Shown piece by piece: positions 45,791 through 58,213 of a stretch of 64,000 nt of DNA. Position numbers and translations under genes: made by a program. The stretch is from Hordeum vulgare subsp. vulgare (Eukaryota > Streptophyta > Magnoliopsida > Poales > Poaceae). Each line of letters starts with the position of its first letter. Position 1 is the first letter of the stretch. The DNA lies in NCBI RefSeq assembly GCF_904849725.1, contig NC_058524.1, positions 504,416,263 through 504,480,262 of the forward strand, in the 5' to 3' direction. Under the pieces are notes generated by a model. It was not told where the DNA came from, searched no databases, and saw only the letters and a program-made list of their open reading frames with translations.

Positions 45791-46359
45791 CACTCATTTG
45801 GGGTTTATGCGTTCGCTTGTTCTGGTTTTTCTCATTTTTTTATTTTCGTTTCCTTTTATTTTTGCTTTTTTCTTTCCTCATCAGCTTTTTTAGTTTTCCG
45901 TTTTTCAACGTTTGCCACATTGGGCCTTTTTTGCTTGCTTATTTCTTCTCTGATTTTAGTTTTCGTTTAGTCGTCGTTGTACTTCAGCTTTTTTTTCTTT
46001 TTTCCTTTGGTTTATTTTTGTTTCTTTCAGGGTCTCATTTAATTTTCATTTTGCTGTACTTTCTCCAGATTTTCTTTCTTTCTTGGTTTTTTTATATCTT
46101 CATCCATTTTGTTTGCACTTATTTTTGTGGTTCTCTTTTTCGTTTCCCATTTTCTTTGGTTTCATTTTGCAGTACCATTTTTATCTGTTTTTTTGTTTTC
46201 ATTGGTTTTCGTCTACATTTTGGTATATATCAACAATATTTTTTGATATATTTTTCATGTATTCAAGATTGAGGATCAATAATTTTTAATATATCATCAA
46301 CATTTCTAATACAAATATTAAATTTTTTTCAATCTTTGAATAACAAATTTCACGAAATT
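45791..46359. other. T-rich stretch without recognisable feature
   Basis: Strongly T-rich on the plus strand (TTTTTC, TTTCTTT). The open frames are low-complexity. I see no element ends or genes. Confidence 0.5.
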
Positions 46360-47130
46360 TTTTATATGTCTCAAATAAATAGTCGACATTTTTCGTGTAC
46401 ACATTTTAACATTTCCAGATGTTTGATTATCATTTTTTTGAATATTGGTAGAGGCTGAAAAAATACATGGTTAATTTTTTTTACACATTTAATGTGTTTC
46501 AAATGCTTAATTAAGATATTTTATATAATTGTTTAATTTTTTAAAATCCATGATTAACATTTTCCTATTGGACGATCAACCTTTTTCAGACACATTGTAT
46601 AAATTTTCCGTATACATGAGAATTTTGTTCTTTATACACATTAAATATATCTTTAATGTTTGGTTACAATTTTTTAAACACATGGTCAACATATTTTATA
46701 TACATATTTTAACATTTTTCAAATGCTTGGTTAGTATTCTTCAAACACATGATTGTTATATTTTTCATACATGGTATTTTTTTCTATATACATTTTAAGA
46801 TTTTCAAATGTTTCATTATCATTTTCTGAATGCAAGTTTGACATTTTTTAATACATGGTAAGCTACTTTTCCTATATGGATTTAACATTTTTCAAATGTT
46901 CTATTAAAATCTTGAAATACTTGTTTAACATTTGTTTCAAATGCTTGATTATTAATTTTTAAATACATTATCAACTATTCTCACACATATTGTATATTTT
47001 CGTATATGTTTTCCATATGCATGAGAAAAAAAATCTTTTATGCATGTTTAATATTTTTCAAATACTTGGTTAACATTTTTTTAAATGTATTTCATAAACT
47101 GTTTTTGAATACATTTATTTAGAATATTTG
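46360..47130 (+). repeat. Degenerate tandem repeat, unit about 60 bp
   Basis: Variants of TTTAACATTTTTCAAATGCTTG followed by a TTAACATTTTTTAAATACATGG-type half recur at least eight times with strong divergence. It looks like an old satellite-like expansion inside a larger repeat. No gene is seen. Confidence 0.6.
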
Positions 47131-47529
47131 AAAGTATAAATGAATGTAAAAAAGAAGAAGAAAGGAAAACAGAAGGAGGTAAAAAAACTTGTGGCCTCCC
47201 GCACGCCTTTGTCGGCCAATCTAGGGAGGCGTGTAACCTGAGAGTACGCTAGGTCTCGCTACAAGCAAGACATGGCACTGCTCATGTGGCACCCGCGACT
47301 TCTCCTACGTGAGGGTCACGTGCAGGATGAGCCGAGTGACCGCATGGCCTCGTCAATCGTGTTTTTCTTTAAATTAATGTTTAGAAAAGTGCTAAATACA
47401 TATATTATGATCAAATAAATTAGTTGTTTTTTCTATAAGTGTTCATCATGTATGGTAATGCAACAAAAAAAATCCATACTACGCGGAGGACCACTATCAA
47501 GATGCATATAAGATTTGATCTCATCATTA
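47131..47529. other. Unassigned repeat junction
   Basis: A GC-richer segment (47185-47345, CTCCCGCACGCCTTTGTCGG) between AT-rich blocks. It may be an element end like those in modules 2 and 3. I cannot assign it. Confidence 0.35.
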
Positions 47530-47770
47530 CCAAAAGTGCATGTCTCTCTCTAATTGGTTTTGGTATTGATGACAATGTGTTTTGCGGACTATCCGGGTGC
47601 ATTGAGCATTTGAGAGATTCATATCTATGACGCAAGACAGTTTGATTCCCCTTTGGAAGGTATGCGTGAATTCAAGAGGTGCACAATCTATATGCACCCA
47701 AGATACCTTCTTCTTCTTTGGAGCATCCCTTCTGTTGTGTTTCGGATGTACTCCAATTTATCAAGTGGTA
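47530..47770 (+). mobile_element. Fragment I, left part: decayed Copia LTR start
   Basis: AGTGCATGTCTCTCTC followed by TTGGTTTTGGTATTGATGAC corresponds to the start of the LTRs of M (32093) and F (minus, 53302). It is interrupted at 47771 by a Harbinger element and continues at 49916. Confidence 0.55.
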
Positions 47771-47773
47771 TTA

Positions 47774-49912
47774 GGCCAACTCCACCACGCGATCCCAAAC
47801 GGACGTCCGTTTTGCCCGGTTTCTGTCCGTTTGGGTAGGGCGATGGGGTCGTGTCCGGGCCTGTCCTAGGATGCGGTGGCCGTGCGCCCAGCGCGCGGCC
47901 GCATCCTTTTGCCCCATCCTGTCCGCAGGGCCTAAAATGCCCATATTTTCGTATCAAAATCGAAATTGTCTCTAAATAAAATAGTTTTACAACCAAATCG
48001 AAATTATCTTGAATGAACATAAAATGAACCAATACATCTATTGGTTGCCAATATGATCCCACATGTGCTCAACCAAGTCATTTTGAAGATTCAAATGAGT
48101 GTGCCAATCACGCGTCTCGCGATGGAACTGGACAAATTATTGAAACGTGGCTGGTTCTTGGTGTAGGGGTTCAACATTTTCACCTTGATAATAAAATCCT
48201 TGGTCGAAGATACTGTCATCACGCTCGTCCTCGACGATCATGTTGTGCATGATCACACAAGCAGTCATCACCTCCCAAAGCTTCCTTTCATCCCATGACA
48301 GTGTAGGGTTTCGAACGATACCCCATCGGGATTGAAGCACACCAAAAGCACGTTCCACATCCTTTCTAGAACTCTCTTGCATTTGGGCAAATTTCATTCT
48401 CTTCTCATCTTGGAGGTTCGAGATTGTCTTAACAAAAGTTGACCACTGAGGATATATACCATCAGCTAGATAGTATCCCTTGTTGTACTGGTGGTCGTTG
48501 ATCTCAAAGTTGACACGTGGGGAGTGGCCTTCTGCAAGCCTTGCGAAGACTGGAGAACGCTGCAGCACGTTGATATCATTGTGAGAACCTGCTATGCCAA
48601 AGAAATAATGCCATATCCAAAGATCCTGCGAAGTCACCACTTCTAATATGACAGTGCACGCTTTGACATGCCCCTTGTACTGGCCCTGCCAAGCAAATGG
48701 ACAGTTCTTCCACTCCCAGTGCATACAATCTATGCTGCCAAGCATGCCTGGAAAGCCTCTAGCTGCGTTGGTCGCCAATAATCTCCCTGTATCAGCGGCA
48801 CTTGGCTGCCTCAAGTACTCAAGTACAAACACCTCGATCACAGCCTGGCAGAACTTGTACATTGACATGAGACATGTTGTTTCACCCATACGCACATACT
48901 CATCCACCAGATCGTCTGGAATTCCATGTGCAAGCATGCGGATTGCCGCGGTGCATTTCTGGTAATAGGAGAATCCTAGCTTGCCAAAGGCATCCGTCTA
49001 GCACTGAAAGTATGGGTCATGAGCAACCAGTCCCTCTCGGATACGATTGAACACATGCCTTGCCATACGAAAACGGCGACGGAATTTATCCGGCTTGAAG
49101 AGCGGTGTGTTCATAAAGTAATCGGCACACAGCAGGGCCTGCCCTTTCTCCCTGTTGCGGTTCAGGTTGGGAGCACGGTCATGGAGTGCCCCTGTACCAA
49201 GGAAGTTACCGTTGAATGTGGTCGTGAACCATCACTGCAGCCACCACAATATCTTCATCATCCGACGACGAATCGTCTGATGAATAAATGAAGTGGTGGA
49301 AGAAAAACTCATCACCACTGTCCATACCTTTGCGAGCAAAGTGTCGAACACCTTGCGGTCATGGTGGCAAAGAGGTCGTGATGATCACCTTGATGCAGGG
49401 GTGGTTGGCGGCCGGCTACTGGCCGCTCTGGAGCACTCGTCGGAAGCTGTCGTGGCCGTCATGGTACGTCGCCTGTGGTCGTATCCATGCTGCCGCCGGC
49501 TACGACGGCGACGGCTAAACCTCCTCCATTCGACGCCTAAACTATGGCGAAAGCGCGGGCGTGGTGGCAGCCATGTCGAGACGCGGTTTGCTATGGACGG
49601 CCGGGGCTGAGGTGGCTGGAGAATAGCGGCGGCGCCGTCGGCGGGGCGGGAGAGGGTGTGGAGGCATTGGAATTTCTGGAAATACTTGTGTCCCCGACAC
49701 GCGGGCCACGGGCGGACAAGGGCGTGCGACGAGCGCGTCCACGCGATCTCTGTTTCCCCCAAAATTGTGCAAGTTTGGGTCGGGGATGGGTCGAAAACGA
49801 ACGAAATCCGGACATTTGTCCGTTTGGATCCGCGTGTTGTGCCGCGCTATTCGTCCGTTCTACCCCAAACGAACGCACCCGGACAAGATGGGGTCGCGCG
49901 GTGGAGTTGGCC
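47774..49912 (-). mobile_element. PIF/Harbinger element with transposase remnant (2139 bp)
   Basis: The inverted repeats are GGCCAACTCCACCACGCGAT at 47774 and the complement of GGCCAACTCCACCGCGCGAC ending at 49912. The TTA duplication is exact (47771-47773 and 49913-49915). It encodes one transposase-like gene on the minus strand. I see no second, Myb-like ORF, so the element is incomplete or needed help. Confidence 0.9.
48137..49325 (-). pseudogene. PIF/Harbinger transposase (DDE_Tnp_4-type), broken
   Basis: The likely start is the ATG at 49325 (MDSGDEFFF), followed by an acidic Ser/Asp run and HDHIQR. A TAA at 49208-49206, a one-base shift near 49180 and a TAG at 49000-48998 break the first third. 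From 48937 the rest is one open frame of 266 residues with the catalytic acids: D of GSIDCMHW, D of SHNDIN and E of KDVERAFG. The end QGENVEP lies near 48160. Such transposases cut at the inverted repeats and insert at TTA/TAA. The C-terminal frame alone lacks the N-terminal DNA-binding part, so the copy should be inactive. Confidence 0.88.
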
Positions 49913-49915
49913 TTA

Positions 49916-50340
49916 CCGCTGGTACTTATGGTTGTACGCCTATATTGTACTTCTGTAGTTGTATTGGGTCTACTCCTACGAGGGCCTCTGTTGACATCTG
50001 GTAATTGGCGGTAATATTGCTCGCTCCCATGGTAGTGCCGCATGTGGTACTTCCGTTGGTGTGGCGCACATATTACTATGAGGGTATGTGTTGCCCTCCT
50101 ATGTTTTCCGGTAGTACCACTTGCTCCTCTCGTAGTAACGTTTGGGCGGTACTTCCGCTGGAGTACTGTGTGTGCTACCATGGGATCCTTTGTTATCCAC
50201 CTGCAAATTCACGATAGTACCTCATATTTGAGTTGGTACTACCGCTCCGAGAGTAATATAAGGATCGAGAGTATGACGACCAGAGGAGGTGACCGGGAGA
50301 TTCAAAATTTCTTGCAAAACTTCGAATAAATCCTAATAAG
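49916..50340 (+). mobile_element. Fragment I, right part: decayed Copia LTR with GCGGTA repeats
   Basis: Continues the LTR from 47770. It contains decayed variants of the GCGGTACTACCGC palindrome (for example GGTACTTCCGCTGGAGTAC near 50148 and GGTACTACCGCTCCGAG near 50233) and then a TATA-like TAATATAAGG (50256-50265). LTR F has the same order in mirror orientation. Confidence 0.5.
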
Positions 50341-50972
50341 GGCAGCAGAGATAACTGGAAAAATAGATCACCGAAGATAAACTATGATAGTACGAGCGAA
50401 GGATAAATTAGATGAGGTACTAAGCAAGATTCTCCAAAAACCAGTGATTAGTATCTTCGCATTAGTAGCTGATAGTATTCACATAAATAATGGTAGCACA
50501 ACAATATAACACAATAGTTATCATGGTAGAGCAAAACGAAATTACCTGAATACTCGTAATCCCCAAGTGTAAGGAATCATTGTAGCACTTTCCATAGATG
50601 GAAGTGATGAGTATGGAGTGTCGAACCCACAAGCAGTTAAAGGTAAGATCAATATTCTCTCAAATCTTATCTTCCACCGATACGACTCTACGTACACCGA
50701 GCGTTTGCTTCTATCTAGTAGCAAGAAGTAAAATTATGTTGTGGGTATAAAGAGGATAGATTTGCATGATATTGGAGAACAAGAATATGAAAATAGTCAT
50801 TGCCTAAATAAAGTTAGAATATATTACAAATAGAGAGTGTGGACTAATGATGGTATGGTGTGCAGAATCATCCTATGCAATTGATAAGAAGATCGCTAAT
50901 CATTCTTGCAATTTTATATGAGGGAGAGGCATGAGCTAACATACTTTTCGTCCTTGGGTCATATGAACTTAT
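50341..50972. repeat. Repeat J, left part (unclassified)
   Basis: Moderately AT-rich DNA, including GAGTGTCGAACCCACAAGCA and CGATACGACTCTACGTACAC, strings I associate with a common Triticeae repeat. No coding frame is seen. It is interrupted by solo LTR F at 50973 and continues at 53303. Confidence 0.5.
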
Positions 50973-51995
50973 TGAAACGACGTGGATGTCGCATAGAGGG
51001 GGGTGAATAGGCACTTTAAAATAATTACGGTTTAGGCTTGAACAAATGCGGAATAAAACTAACGTTTAATTTGTCAAGCACAAAACCAACAACAACTAGG
51101 CTCACCTATGTGCACCAACAACTTATGCTAAGCAAGATAAACAACTAAGTGATAGCAAGATATAAGACAATAAACAATATGGCTATCACAAAGTAAAGTG
51201 CATAAGTAAAGGGTTCGGGTAAGAGATAAACGAGGCACGTGGAGATGATGATGTATCCCGAAGTTCACACCCTTGCGGATGCTAATCTCCGTTGGAGCGG
51301 CGTGGAGGCACAATGCTCCCCAAGATGCCACTAAGGCCACCGTAATCTCCTCACGCCCTCGCACAACGCAAGATGTCGTGATTCCACTAAGTGACCCTTG
51401 AGGGCGGTCACCAAACCCGTACAAAATGGCAACCCTTGGGGGCTGTTACCGGTACCCGTACAAATTGCTCGGGGCAATCTCCACAACCCAATTGGAGACC
51501 CCGACGCTTGCCCGGAGCTTTACACCACAATGATTGAGATCCAATACACCACCAAGCTTCTAGGATGCCAAAGCATCCACGAAGAACAATCTCTAGGGTA
51601 CTAAGTACCAAAGGGTAATAAGCTTCTCAACTTCTCACTTCCACGTATCACCGTGGAGAACTCAAACCGATGCAACTAATGCAATGGCAAGAACACATGA
51701 AGTGCTCAAGTCCCTCACACTCAAATCCCTCCACAACAACAAAAGCTATGGAGAAATATGAGAGGAAGAACAAGGAGCTCACAAAGAACTCCAAGATCTA
51801 GATCCAAGGGGTTCCCCTCACAAAGAGGAGAAAGTGATTGGTGGAGATGTGGATCTAGATCTCCTCTCTCTTTTCCCTCAAGAACAAGCAAGAATCATCG
51901 GAGATATTGACAGTAAGCAAGCTCTAAGAAGGTCAACAATGGAGGTAGAAAAAGAGCTCAACGGATAAGCAAGAACCAAGGGGGAAGAAGACCCC

Positions 51996-52007
51996 CTTTA
52001 TATAGTG
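51996..52007 (-). promoter_or_regulatory. TATA box of LTR F
   Basis: CACTATATAAAG on the minus strand, about 45 bases downstream of the palindrome array. Confidence 0.65.
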
Positions 52008-52050
52008 GGGGAAGGAATCAGACCGTTACCCCCACTTACAGCCCGAGCCT

Positions 52051-52268
52051 AGCGGTACTACCGCTGGCTGTAGCGGTACTACCGCTGACCCTCCAGCGGT
52101 ACTACCGCTCCATGGTAGCGCAAAGATACTACCGGGCCAACCACCGCCAAGAAAGTCTTCGCAAAAAGTCCGACGTAGTACAGCCGCAAGGATGACGGTA
52201 CTAAAGTCCTGGAGCGGTACTACCGCTGGGCCAGCGGTACTACCGCCAGCTCTAGCGGTACTACCGCT
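52051..52268 (-). promoter_or_regulatory. Array of AGCGGTACTACCGCT palindromes upstream of the TATA box of F
   Basis: Six copies at 52051-52065, 52072-52086, 52095-52109, 52213-52227, 52233-52247 and 52254-52268; five are perfect 15-base palindromes and the fifth copy has one change. They lie just upstream (minus strand) of the TATA box. Repeated perfect dyads at a promoter suggest dimeric factor binding; this is inference. Confidence 0.65.
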
Positions 52269-53302
52269 CGCCACTGAAAAAGCCATAACTTTCGCATACG
52301 AGCTCCGAATCAAGCAAACCCAAGCTTGTTGGATTCAGGACGACAAGAGCTATCCAAACAGCGGTATGAATGAAGAACCAGCAAAAACTCCAACATGGAA
52401 AACATCATAGTAGATGCATATGGACTCTGTTTTCGATGAATTCGAGCTTGTCATGAAGATGACCATAAGCACTAAAACTCACAAAGAGAAACACCAAATA
52501 AGAACCAAGAAGTATGATGCAAGGATGGAAATGGTTTGAGCTCTCAATAAACGATACAATTGAGCTACTCACTTGAGAGCCCCCCTTGACAGAACGACAA
52601 TCTATCCTAAAACAGAAAACCTATCAAGGGCAAACCTATACCTTGCACCTCATCCTCTTGAGCTAGATGACGATGATCTTGGCTTCCTCAAGATGGACCA
52701 CCTTCTTGATTGCGTTGGCTTGATGAAGACTAGTTGATTGCTCCCCCATACACAACATGGGTGAGCCACTCTTTAGTATATCTTCACAAGTCCATTGCCA
52801 CCACAATGGACGGCAGGCTTCAAGCATGATATCTTCGTGCTGATCCACTTGAACTTGCACACCACAATCTTGATGATGATCACCACTTGACGTCATCCTT
52901 CATGGGTTGTATGAGATCTTCCTCTAGACGCAAGCCCATGCAGACACACCTAACCCCACAACTCTCACGAAGACCATGGGTTAGTACACAAACATGTAAT
53001 GGACAATGCTTAACATACCATGGGATCACTTGATCCCTCTCGGTACATCTTGTACACTTTGTGTGTTGATCATCTTGATTTACTCTTTGTCTGAGATCTT
53101 GATCAACCTTATGTCTCTATGACCATTCTTTGGATAATACCTTGAATATCATCTTGGTCATCATATAAACTCCTTGAACCCAACAGATGGACTTCAAGAA
53201 GTGCCTATGGACATATCCTATAAATATAACGTAAGGCAACCATCAGTCCTTAGGAATTGCCATCAATTACCAAAACCACATATGGAGATATATGCTCTAA
53301 CA

Positions 53303-53760
53303 CTTATGATTGGACCTGTAGCAAGCATCCACAACTACTTGAAGTCATTAAGGTAAACCCAACCGTAGCATTAAACATCAAGTCCCCTTTAGTCCCATAT
53401 GCAACAATCCCCTTACTCGGGTGTATGCTTCTGGCACTCTAGCCACCAACTATAAACGAACCATAAACGTATTGCAACACCCTACATGGATAATACCTCA
53501 CGTGTGTGTGGCATGGAGGACACCATAGGGTAGCACCAAAATAAAACATACACTCAAACCAATCAAGATCATCAATCAACCCAAAGGACAATATAAATCT
53601 ACTCAAACATCATAGATATCAACACATCATTAATTAATAATATGTGGCTTGAAACAACATGTTCAAGTAGGAGATTACAGGAGGGTGCGGGAGAGTAGAC
53701 CGCTGAAAAGAGATGAGGAAGGTGATGTTGATGAAAACGATCACCGCGGCGATGGTTCCC
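53303..53760. repeat. Repeat J, right part (unclassified)
   Basis: Resumes J after F. It includes AACGTATTGCAACACCCTAC and CAATCAAGATCATCAATCAAC, recurrent strings in Triticeae repeats. It ends where the LTR of element E starts, at about 53761. Confidence 0.5.
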
Positions 53761-55316
53761 TGCTATGGCAACAAAAGTCCTTCCCCGACAGTGGTGCCAG
53801 AGATCCTTCTGTCGTCTCTTGAGCTTGCGTTGGTTTTTCCCTTGAAGAGGAAAGGGTGATGCAGCACAAGAGCAGTAAGTATTTCCCTCAGTTTGAGAAC
53901 CAAGGTATCAATCCAGTAGGAGAATCTCGTCAAGTCCAGAGTACCTGCGCAAACACAAAAGAGCTTGCACCCAACGCTTTAAAGGGGTTGTCAATCCCTT
54001 TAAGATTGATTGCAAAGTGAGATCTAAAGGCGGAAAGTGCAACGAAGAAAAAGTGTAAGTCTGAAAATATGGTGTGGAGTAGACCTGGGGGCCTTAGTGT
54101 TCACTAGAGGCTTCTCTCAAAATAGCAAATATCACGAAGGGTGAACAAATTACTGTCGAGCAATTGATAGAACCGCGCAAAGTCATGACGATATCTAAGG
54201 CAATGATCATACATATAGGCATCACATCCGAGACAAGTAGACCGATACTTTCTGCATCTACTACTATTACTCCACACATCAACCGCTATCCAGCATGCAT
54301 CTAGTGTATTGAGTTCATGACGAACAGAGTAACGCCTTAAGCAAGATGACATGATGTAGAGGGATAAACTCAAACCAATGATGAAAACCCCATCTTTTTA
54401 CCCTTGATGGCAACAACACGATCTGTGCCTTGCTACCCCTTCTGTCACTGGGTGAGGTCACCGCATGGTATGAACCCAAAACCAAGCACTTCTCCCATTG
54501 CAAGAATCATAGATCTAGTTGGCCAAACAAAACCCACAACTCGAAGAGAATTACAAGGATATGAAATCATGCATAAGAGAGATCAGAAGAAACTAAAATA
54601 AGGTTCATAGATAATCTGATTATAAATCCACAATTCATCGGATCTCGACAAACACACTGCAAAAGAAGATTACATCGGATAGATCTCCATGAAGATCATG
54701 GAGAACTTTGTATTGAAGATCCAAGAGAGAGAAGAAGCCATCTAGATACTAGCTATGGACCCGCAGGTCTATGGTGAACTACTCACACATCATCGGAGAG
54801 GTCATGGTGTTGATGAAGAAGCCCTCCGTATCCGAATCCCCCCTCCGGCAGGGCACCAGAACGTGCCCCAGATGGGATCTTGCGGAGACAGAAGCTTGCG
54901 GCGGCGGAAAAGTACTTTCGATGATCTCCTGATTTTTCCTGGGATTTTAGGGAATTTATAGGCGAAAGTCCTAGGGCAGAGGTGGCTGAGGGAGCCCACA
55001 AGACAGGGAGGCACGCCCCCTGGCCGCAGCTAGGGGGCTTGTGGGGTCCCTGCACGGCCCCTGCCCTGATTCTCCGGCTTCCCGATCTTTTTCTGTTTCG
55101 GAAAAAATGTTTTTGGCAGTTTCATTCCGTGTGGACTCCGTTCAAAATCCTCGTGTGAAAGGGGTCAAAAACATGGAAAAAACAGGAACTGGCACTTGGC
55201 ACTGAGTTAATAAGTTAGTCCCAAAAAAATATGTAAAAGGCATACACAACATCCAAAGTTTGACAAGATACTAGCATGAAACCATCAAAAATTATAGATA
55301 CGTTGGAGACGTATCA
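53761..55316 (-). repeat. 3' LTR of element E
   Basis: On the minus strand it starts TGATACGTCTCCAACGTATC at 55316. It is collinear with the LTRs of C and D down to the final 80 bases, where it differs (GGATCTCTGGCACCACTGTC). The left end at 53761 (plus strand TGCTATGG) is my best estimate from where repeat J stops. A TATA-like TATAAATTCC lies at about 54951-54960. Confidence 0.7.
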
Positions 55317-57995
55317 AGCATCCCCAAGCTTAACTCATGCTCGTCCTCGAGTAGGGAAGTGATAAAGACTGAATTTTTGATGTGGAATGCTACCAAGCAT
55401 AGTTGTCCTTTGCAACTTCTTTCACGTGACATGAATGTTCAGATCCGTAAGATTCAAAACAATAGTTTTCTATTGACATGAAAACAATAATACTTCAAGC
55501 AAACTAGCAAGGTAATCATGAACTTTCAAAATAACAAGGCCAAGGAAAGTTATCCCTACAAAATCATATAGTCTGGCTATACTCCATCATCCTCACACAA
55601 CTAATGTAAATCATGCACAACCCCGGTATTGGCCAAGTAATTGTTTTCGCACTCTTACTTTCTCAAACCTTTTATAACTATCACACAATACATGAGCGTG
55701 AGCCATGGATATAGCACTATAGGTGGAATAGAGTGTGGTGGTGGTTGTGAGACAAAAAAAAGAGGAGATGGTCACATTGACTCGGCATATCAAAGGGCTA
55801 TGGAGATGCCCATTAATAGATATCAATGTGAATGAGTAGGGATTGCCATACAAGGGATGCACTAGAGCTATAAGTATGTGAAAGCTCAAAAGGAGAACTA
55901 GTGGGTGTGCATCCAACTTGCTTGCTCACGAAGACCTAGGGCAATTTGAGGAAACCCATCATTGGAATATACAAGTCAAGTTATATAATGAAGATTCCCA
56001 CTAGCATATGGTGGTGACAAAGCAAGAAGCTCTCAATCATGAAGAACATGGTGCTATTATGAAGCACAAGTGTGGAAAAAATATAGTAGCATTGTCCCTT
56101 CTCTCTTTTTCTCTCTTTTTTATTTTTTTATTTGGGCTCTTGGGCCTCTTTTTTGTATGGGCTTCTTTGGACTCTTTTTTTTATTTCCTCACATGGGACA
56201 ATGCTCTAATAATGATGATCATCACACTTTTATTTACTCACAGCTCAAAGCTCAAAATGATGATGATTCTATAGGAAATGCCTCCGGCAGTGTACCGGGA
56301 TGTGCAACGATCTAGCATGGCGTATGACATTGAAACATCTCGCTAGCTATGTTACGATCATGCAATGGAAATATGAGAGTGACGGCGCAAGTCATGAGAC
56401 GGAACGGTGGGAGTTGCATGACAATATATCTCGGAATGGCTATGAAAATGCCATAGTAGGTAGGTATGGTGGCTGTTTTGAGGAAGGCATATGGTGGGTT
56501 TGTGTACCGGCGAGAATTGCGCGGCACTAGAGAGGCTAGCAATGGTGGAAGGTGAAAGTGCATCTATACCATGGACTCACATTAGTCATGAAGAACTCAC
56601 ATACTTGTTGCGAAAGTTTTTATTAGTAACCGAAATAAAGTGCTAAACGCATACTCCTAGGGGAAGGGTTGGTAGGTGTTAACCATCGCGCGATCCCGAC
56701 CTCAATACAAAGGATGACAATCAATAGATCAATTATGCTCCGACTTCCTAACACAGCGGTTCACCATACGTGCATGCTACGGGAATCACTAACTTCAACA
56801 CAAGTATTTCTAGATTCACAACACCCTACTAACATAGCTCTTAATATTACCAAATCCACGTCTCAAAACTATTTGAGAGGAATCAAGACTTCTCTTTCTA
56901 CTCAATGCACATGAAGATGGAGGTTTTTGTATCCTCTTTGGATACCTATCACCCTTGGGACTATTTTCATAGCATAAGCCAACTACCAAGTCACGCACCG
57001 CCGTGCTCTAAAAGATCTAAGTGAAGCACATAGAGCAAAATTATCTAGCTCAAAAGATATAAGTGAAGCACTATGAGCATTCTAGCAAAATCACGATGGG
57101 TGCATGTCTCTCTCTAAAGGTGTGCAGAAAGGATGATTGTGACACAACAAAAAGAAAAGACTCCTACGATACAAGGTGCTCCAAGCAAAACACATATCAT
57201 GTGGTGAATAAAAATATAGCTCCAAGTAATGTTAACGATGGATTGAAGACGAAAGAGGGGATGCCTTCCCGGGGCATCCCCAAGCTTAGGCCTTTTGGTG
57301 TCCTTGAATTTGGCTGGTGATGCCTTGGCAATCTCCAAGCTTGAGATCTTTATACTCCTTATCTATTTGTCCATGAGAACATCACCCAAAACTTGAAAAC
57401 TTCACAACACAAAACTTAAACAGAAACTCGTGATAACATTAGCACAAGAAAACAAACTACCACCTCTTTTGGTACTATAGAAAAATTGAATTATATCTAT
57501 ATTGGTGTTGGGCTACTGTATTGTCACTTTTCCATGGCTAGTACCCCCCGATACTATCCATAGTTTCATCAAAACAAGTAACCAACTCAACAAAAACAGA
57601 ATCTGTCAAAAAACAGACCAGTCTGTAGCAATCTGTATACTTTGTATACTTATGGTACCTCAGAAATTCTGAAAATTTACAACTTCCTGGGCAAAAGGCA
57701 TATCAACGAGCAGCAAAATGAATCAACTCAAAAGCTCTTTCTGAATAAAAATGAAAAATCATCTCGTTAGCGAAAAGTTTCTGTCTTTTTCCAGCAGGAT
57801 TAAACAACCCTCAGAAAGACTAGTCATAAAGGTTTTGCTTGGCTCAAACACAAAAACAAACACAAAAAACACAATCACAATAGAATTACGATGGTGTGGA
57901 CACAACAAAACAGAAAGAAAAAGGTAAATTCATTGGGTTGCCTCCCAACAAGCGCTATTGTTTAACGCCCTTAGCTAGGCATAAAAGCGATAAAA

Positions 57996-58213
57996 TCACG
58001 TATCGTCGTATTTGGTGCTCAAACCATGAGTGGCCCTCATCATGGATTCATAAGGCAATCTTATTTTCTTTCTAGGAAAGTGCTCCATGCCCTTCTTTAA
58101 AGGAATTTTAAATCCAATATTCCCTTCCTTCATATCGATGATAGCATCCATAGTCCTTAGGAAAGGTCTACCAAGAATAATAGGGCATGTAGGATTGCAA
58201 TCAATGTCAAGCA
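57996..58213 (-). pseudogene. End of gag-protease of element E
   Basis: The frame contains LDIDCNPTCPIILGRPFLRT, DMKEGNIGFK and MEHFPRKKIRLPYESMMRA. The first part is the end of the aspartic protease, as in D. It ends at a stop at 57998-57996 (STKYDDT*), followed by the family's 3' region, with no RT or integrase. The upstream part is separated from it by element D. Confidence 0.75.

Larger units (their letters stand above)
50973..53302 (-). mobile_element. Element F: Copia solo LTR (2330 bp)
   Basis: On the minus strand it starts TGTTAGAGCATATATCTCC and ends CCTATTCACCCCCCTCTATG..CGTTTCA. An exact CTTAT duplication flanks it (50968-50972 and 53303-53307). No primer site or internal sequence adjoins it, so it is a solo LTR left by LTR-LTR recombination. 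It belongs to the same broad LTR group as M and I. Confidence 0.9.
53761..58213 (-). mobile_element. Element E: Athila-like non-autonomous element, 3' part
   Basis: On the minus strand: the end of gag-protease (58213-57996), a non-coding 3' region (57995-55317) and the 3' LTR (55316-about 53761). It is the same family as C and D but diverged, with many substitutions by eye. Element D interrupts it inside the protease region, with AAGCA at 58209-58213 as the left copy of the target duplication. The rest of E lies beyond the window. Confidence 0.8.

Noticed and set aside
49385..49762. 125-codon arginine-rich frame upstream of the Harbinger transposase
   Set aside because: It overlaps other open frames in GC-rich sequence near the TIR and has no Myb-like (Trp-spaced) pattern, so it is not the second Harbinger protein.
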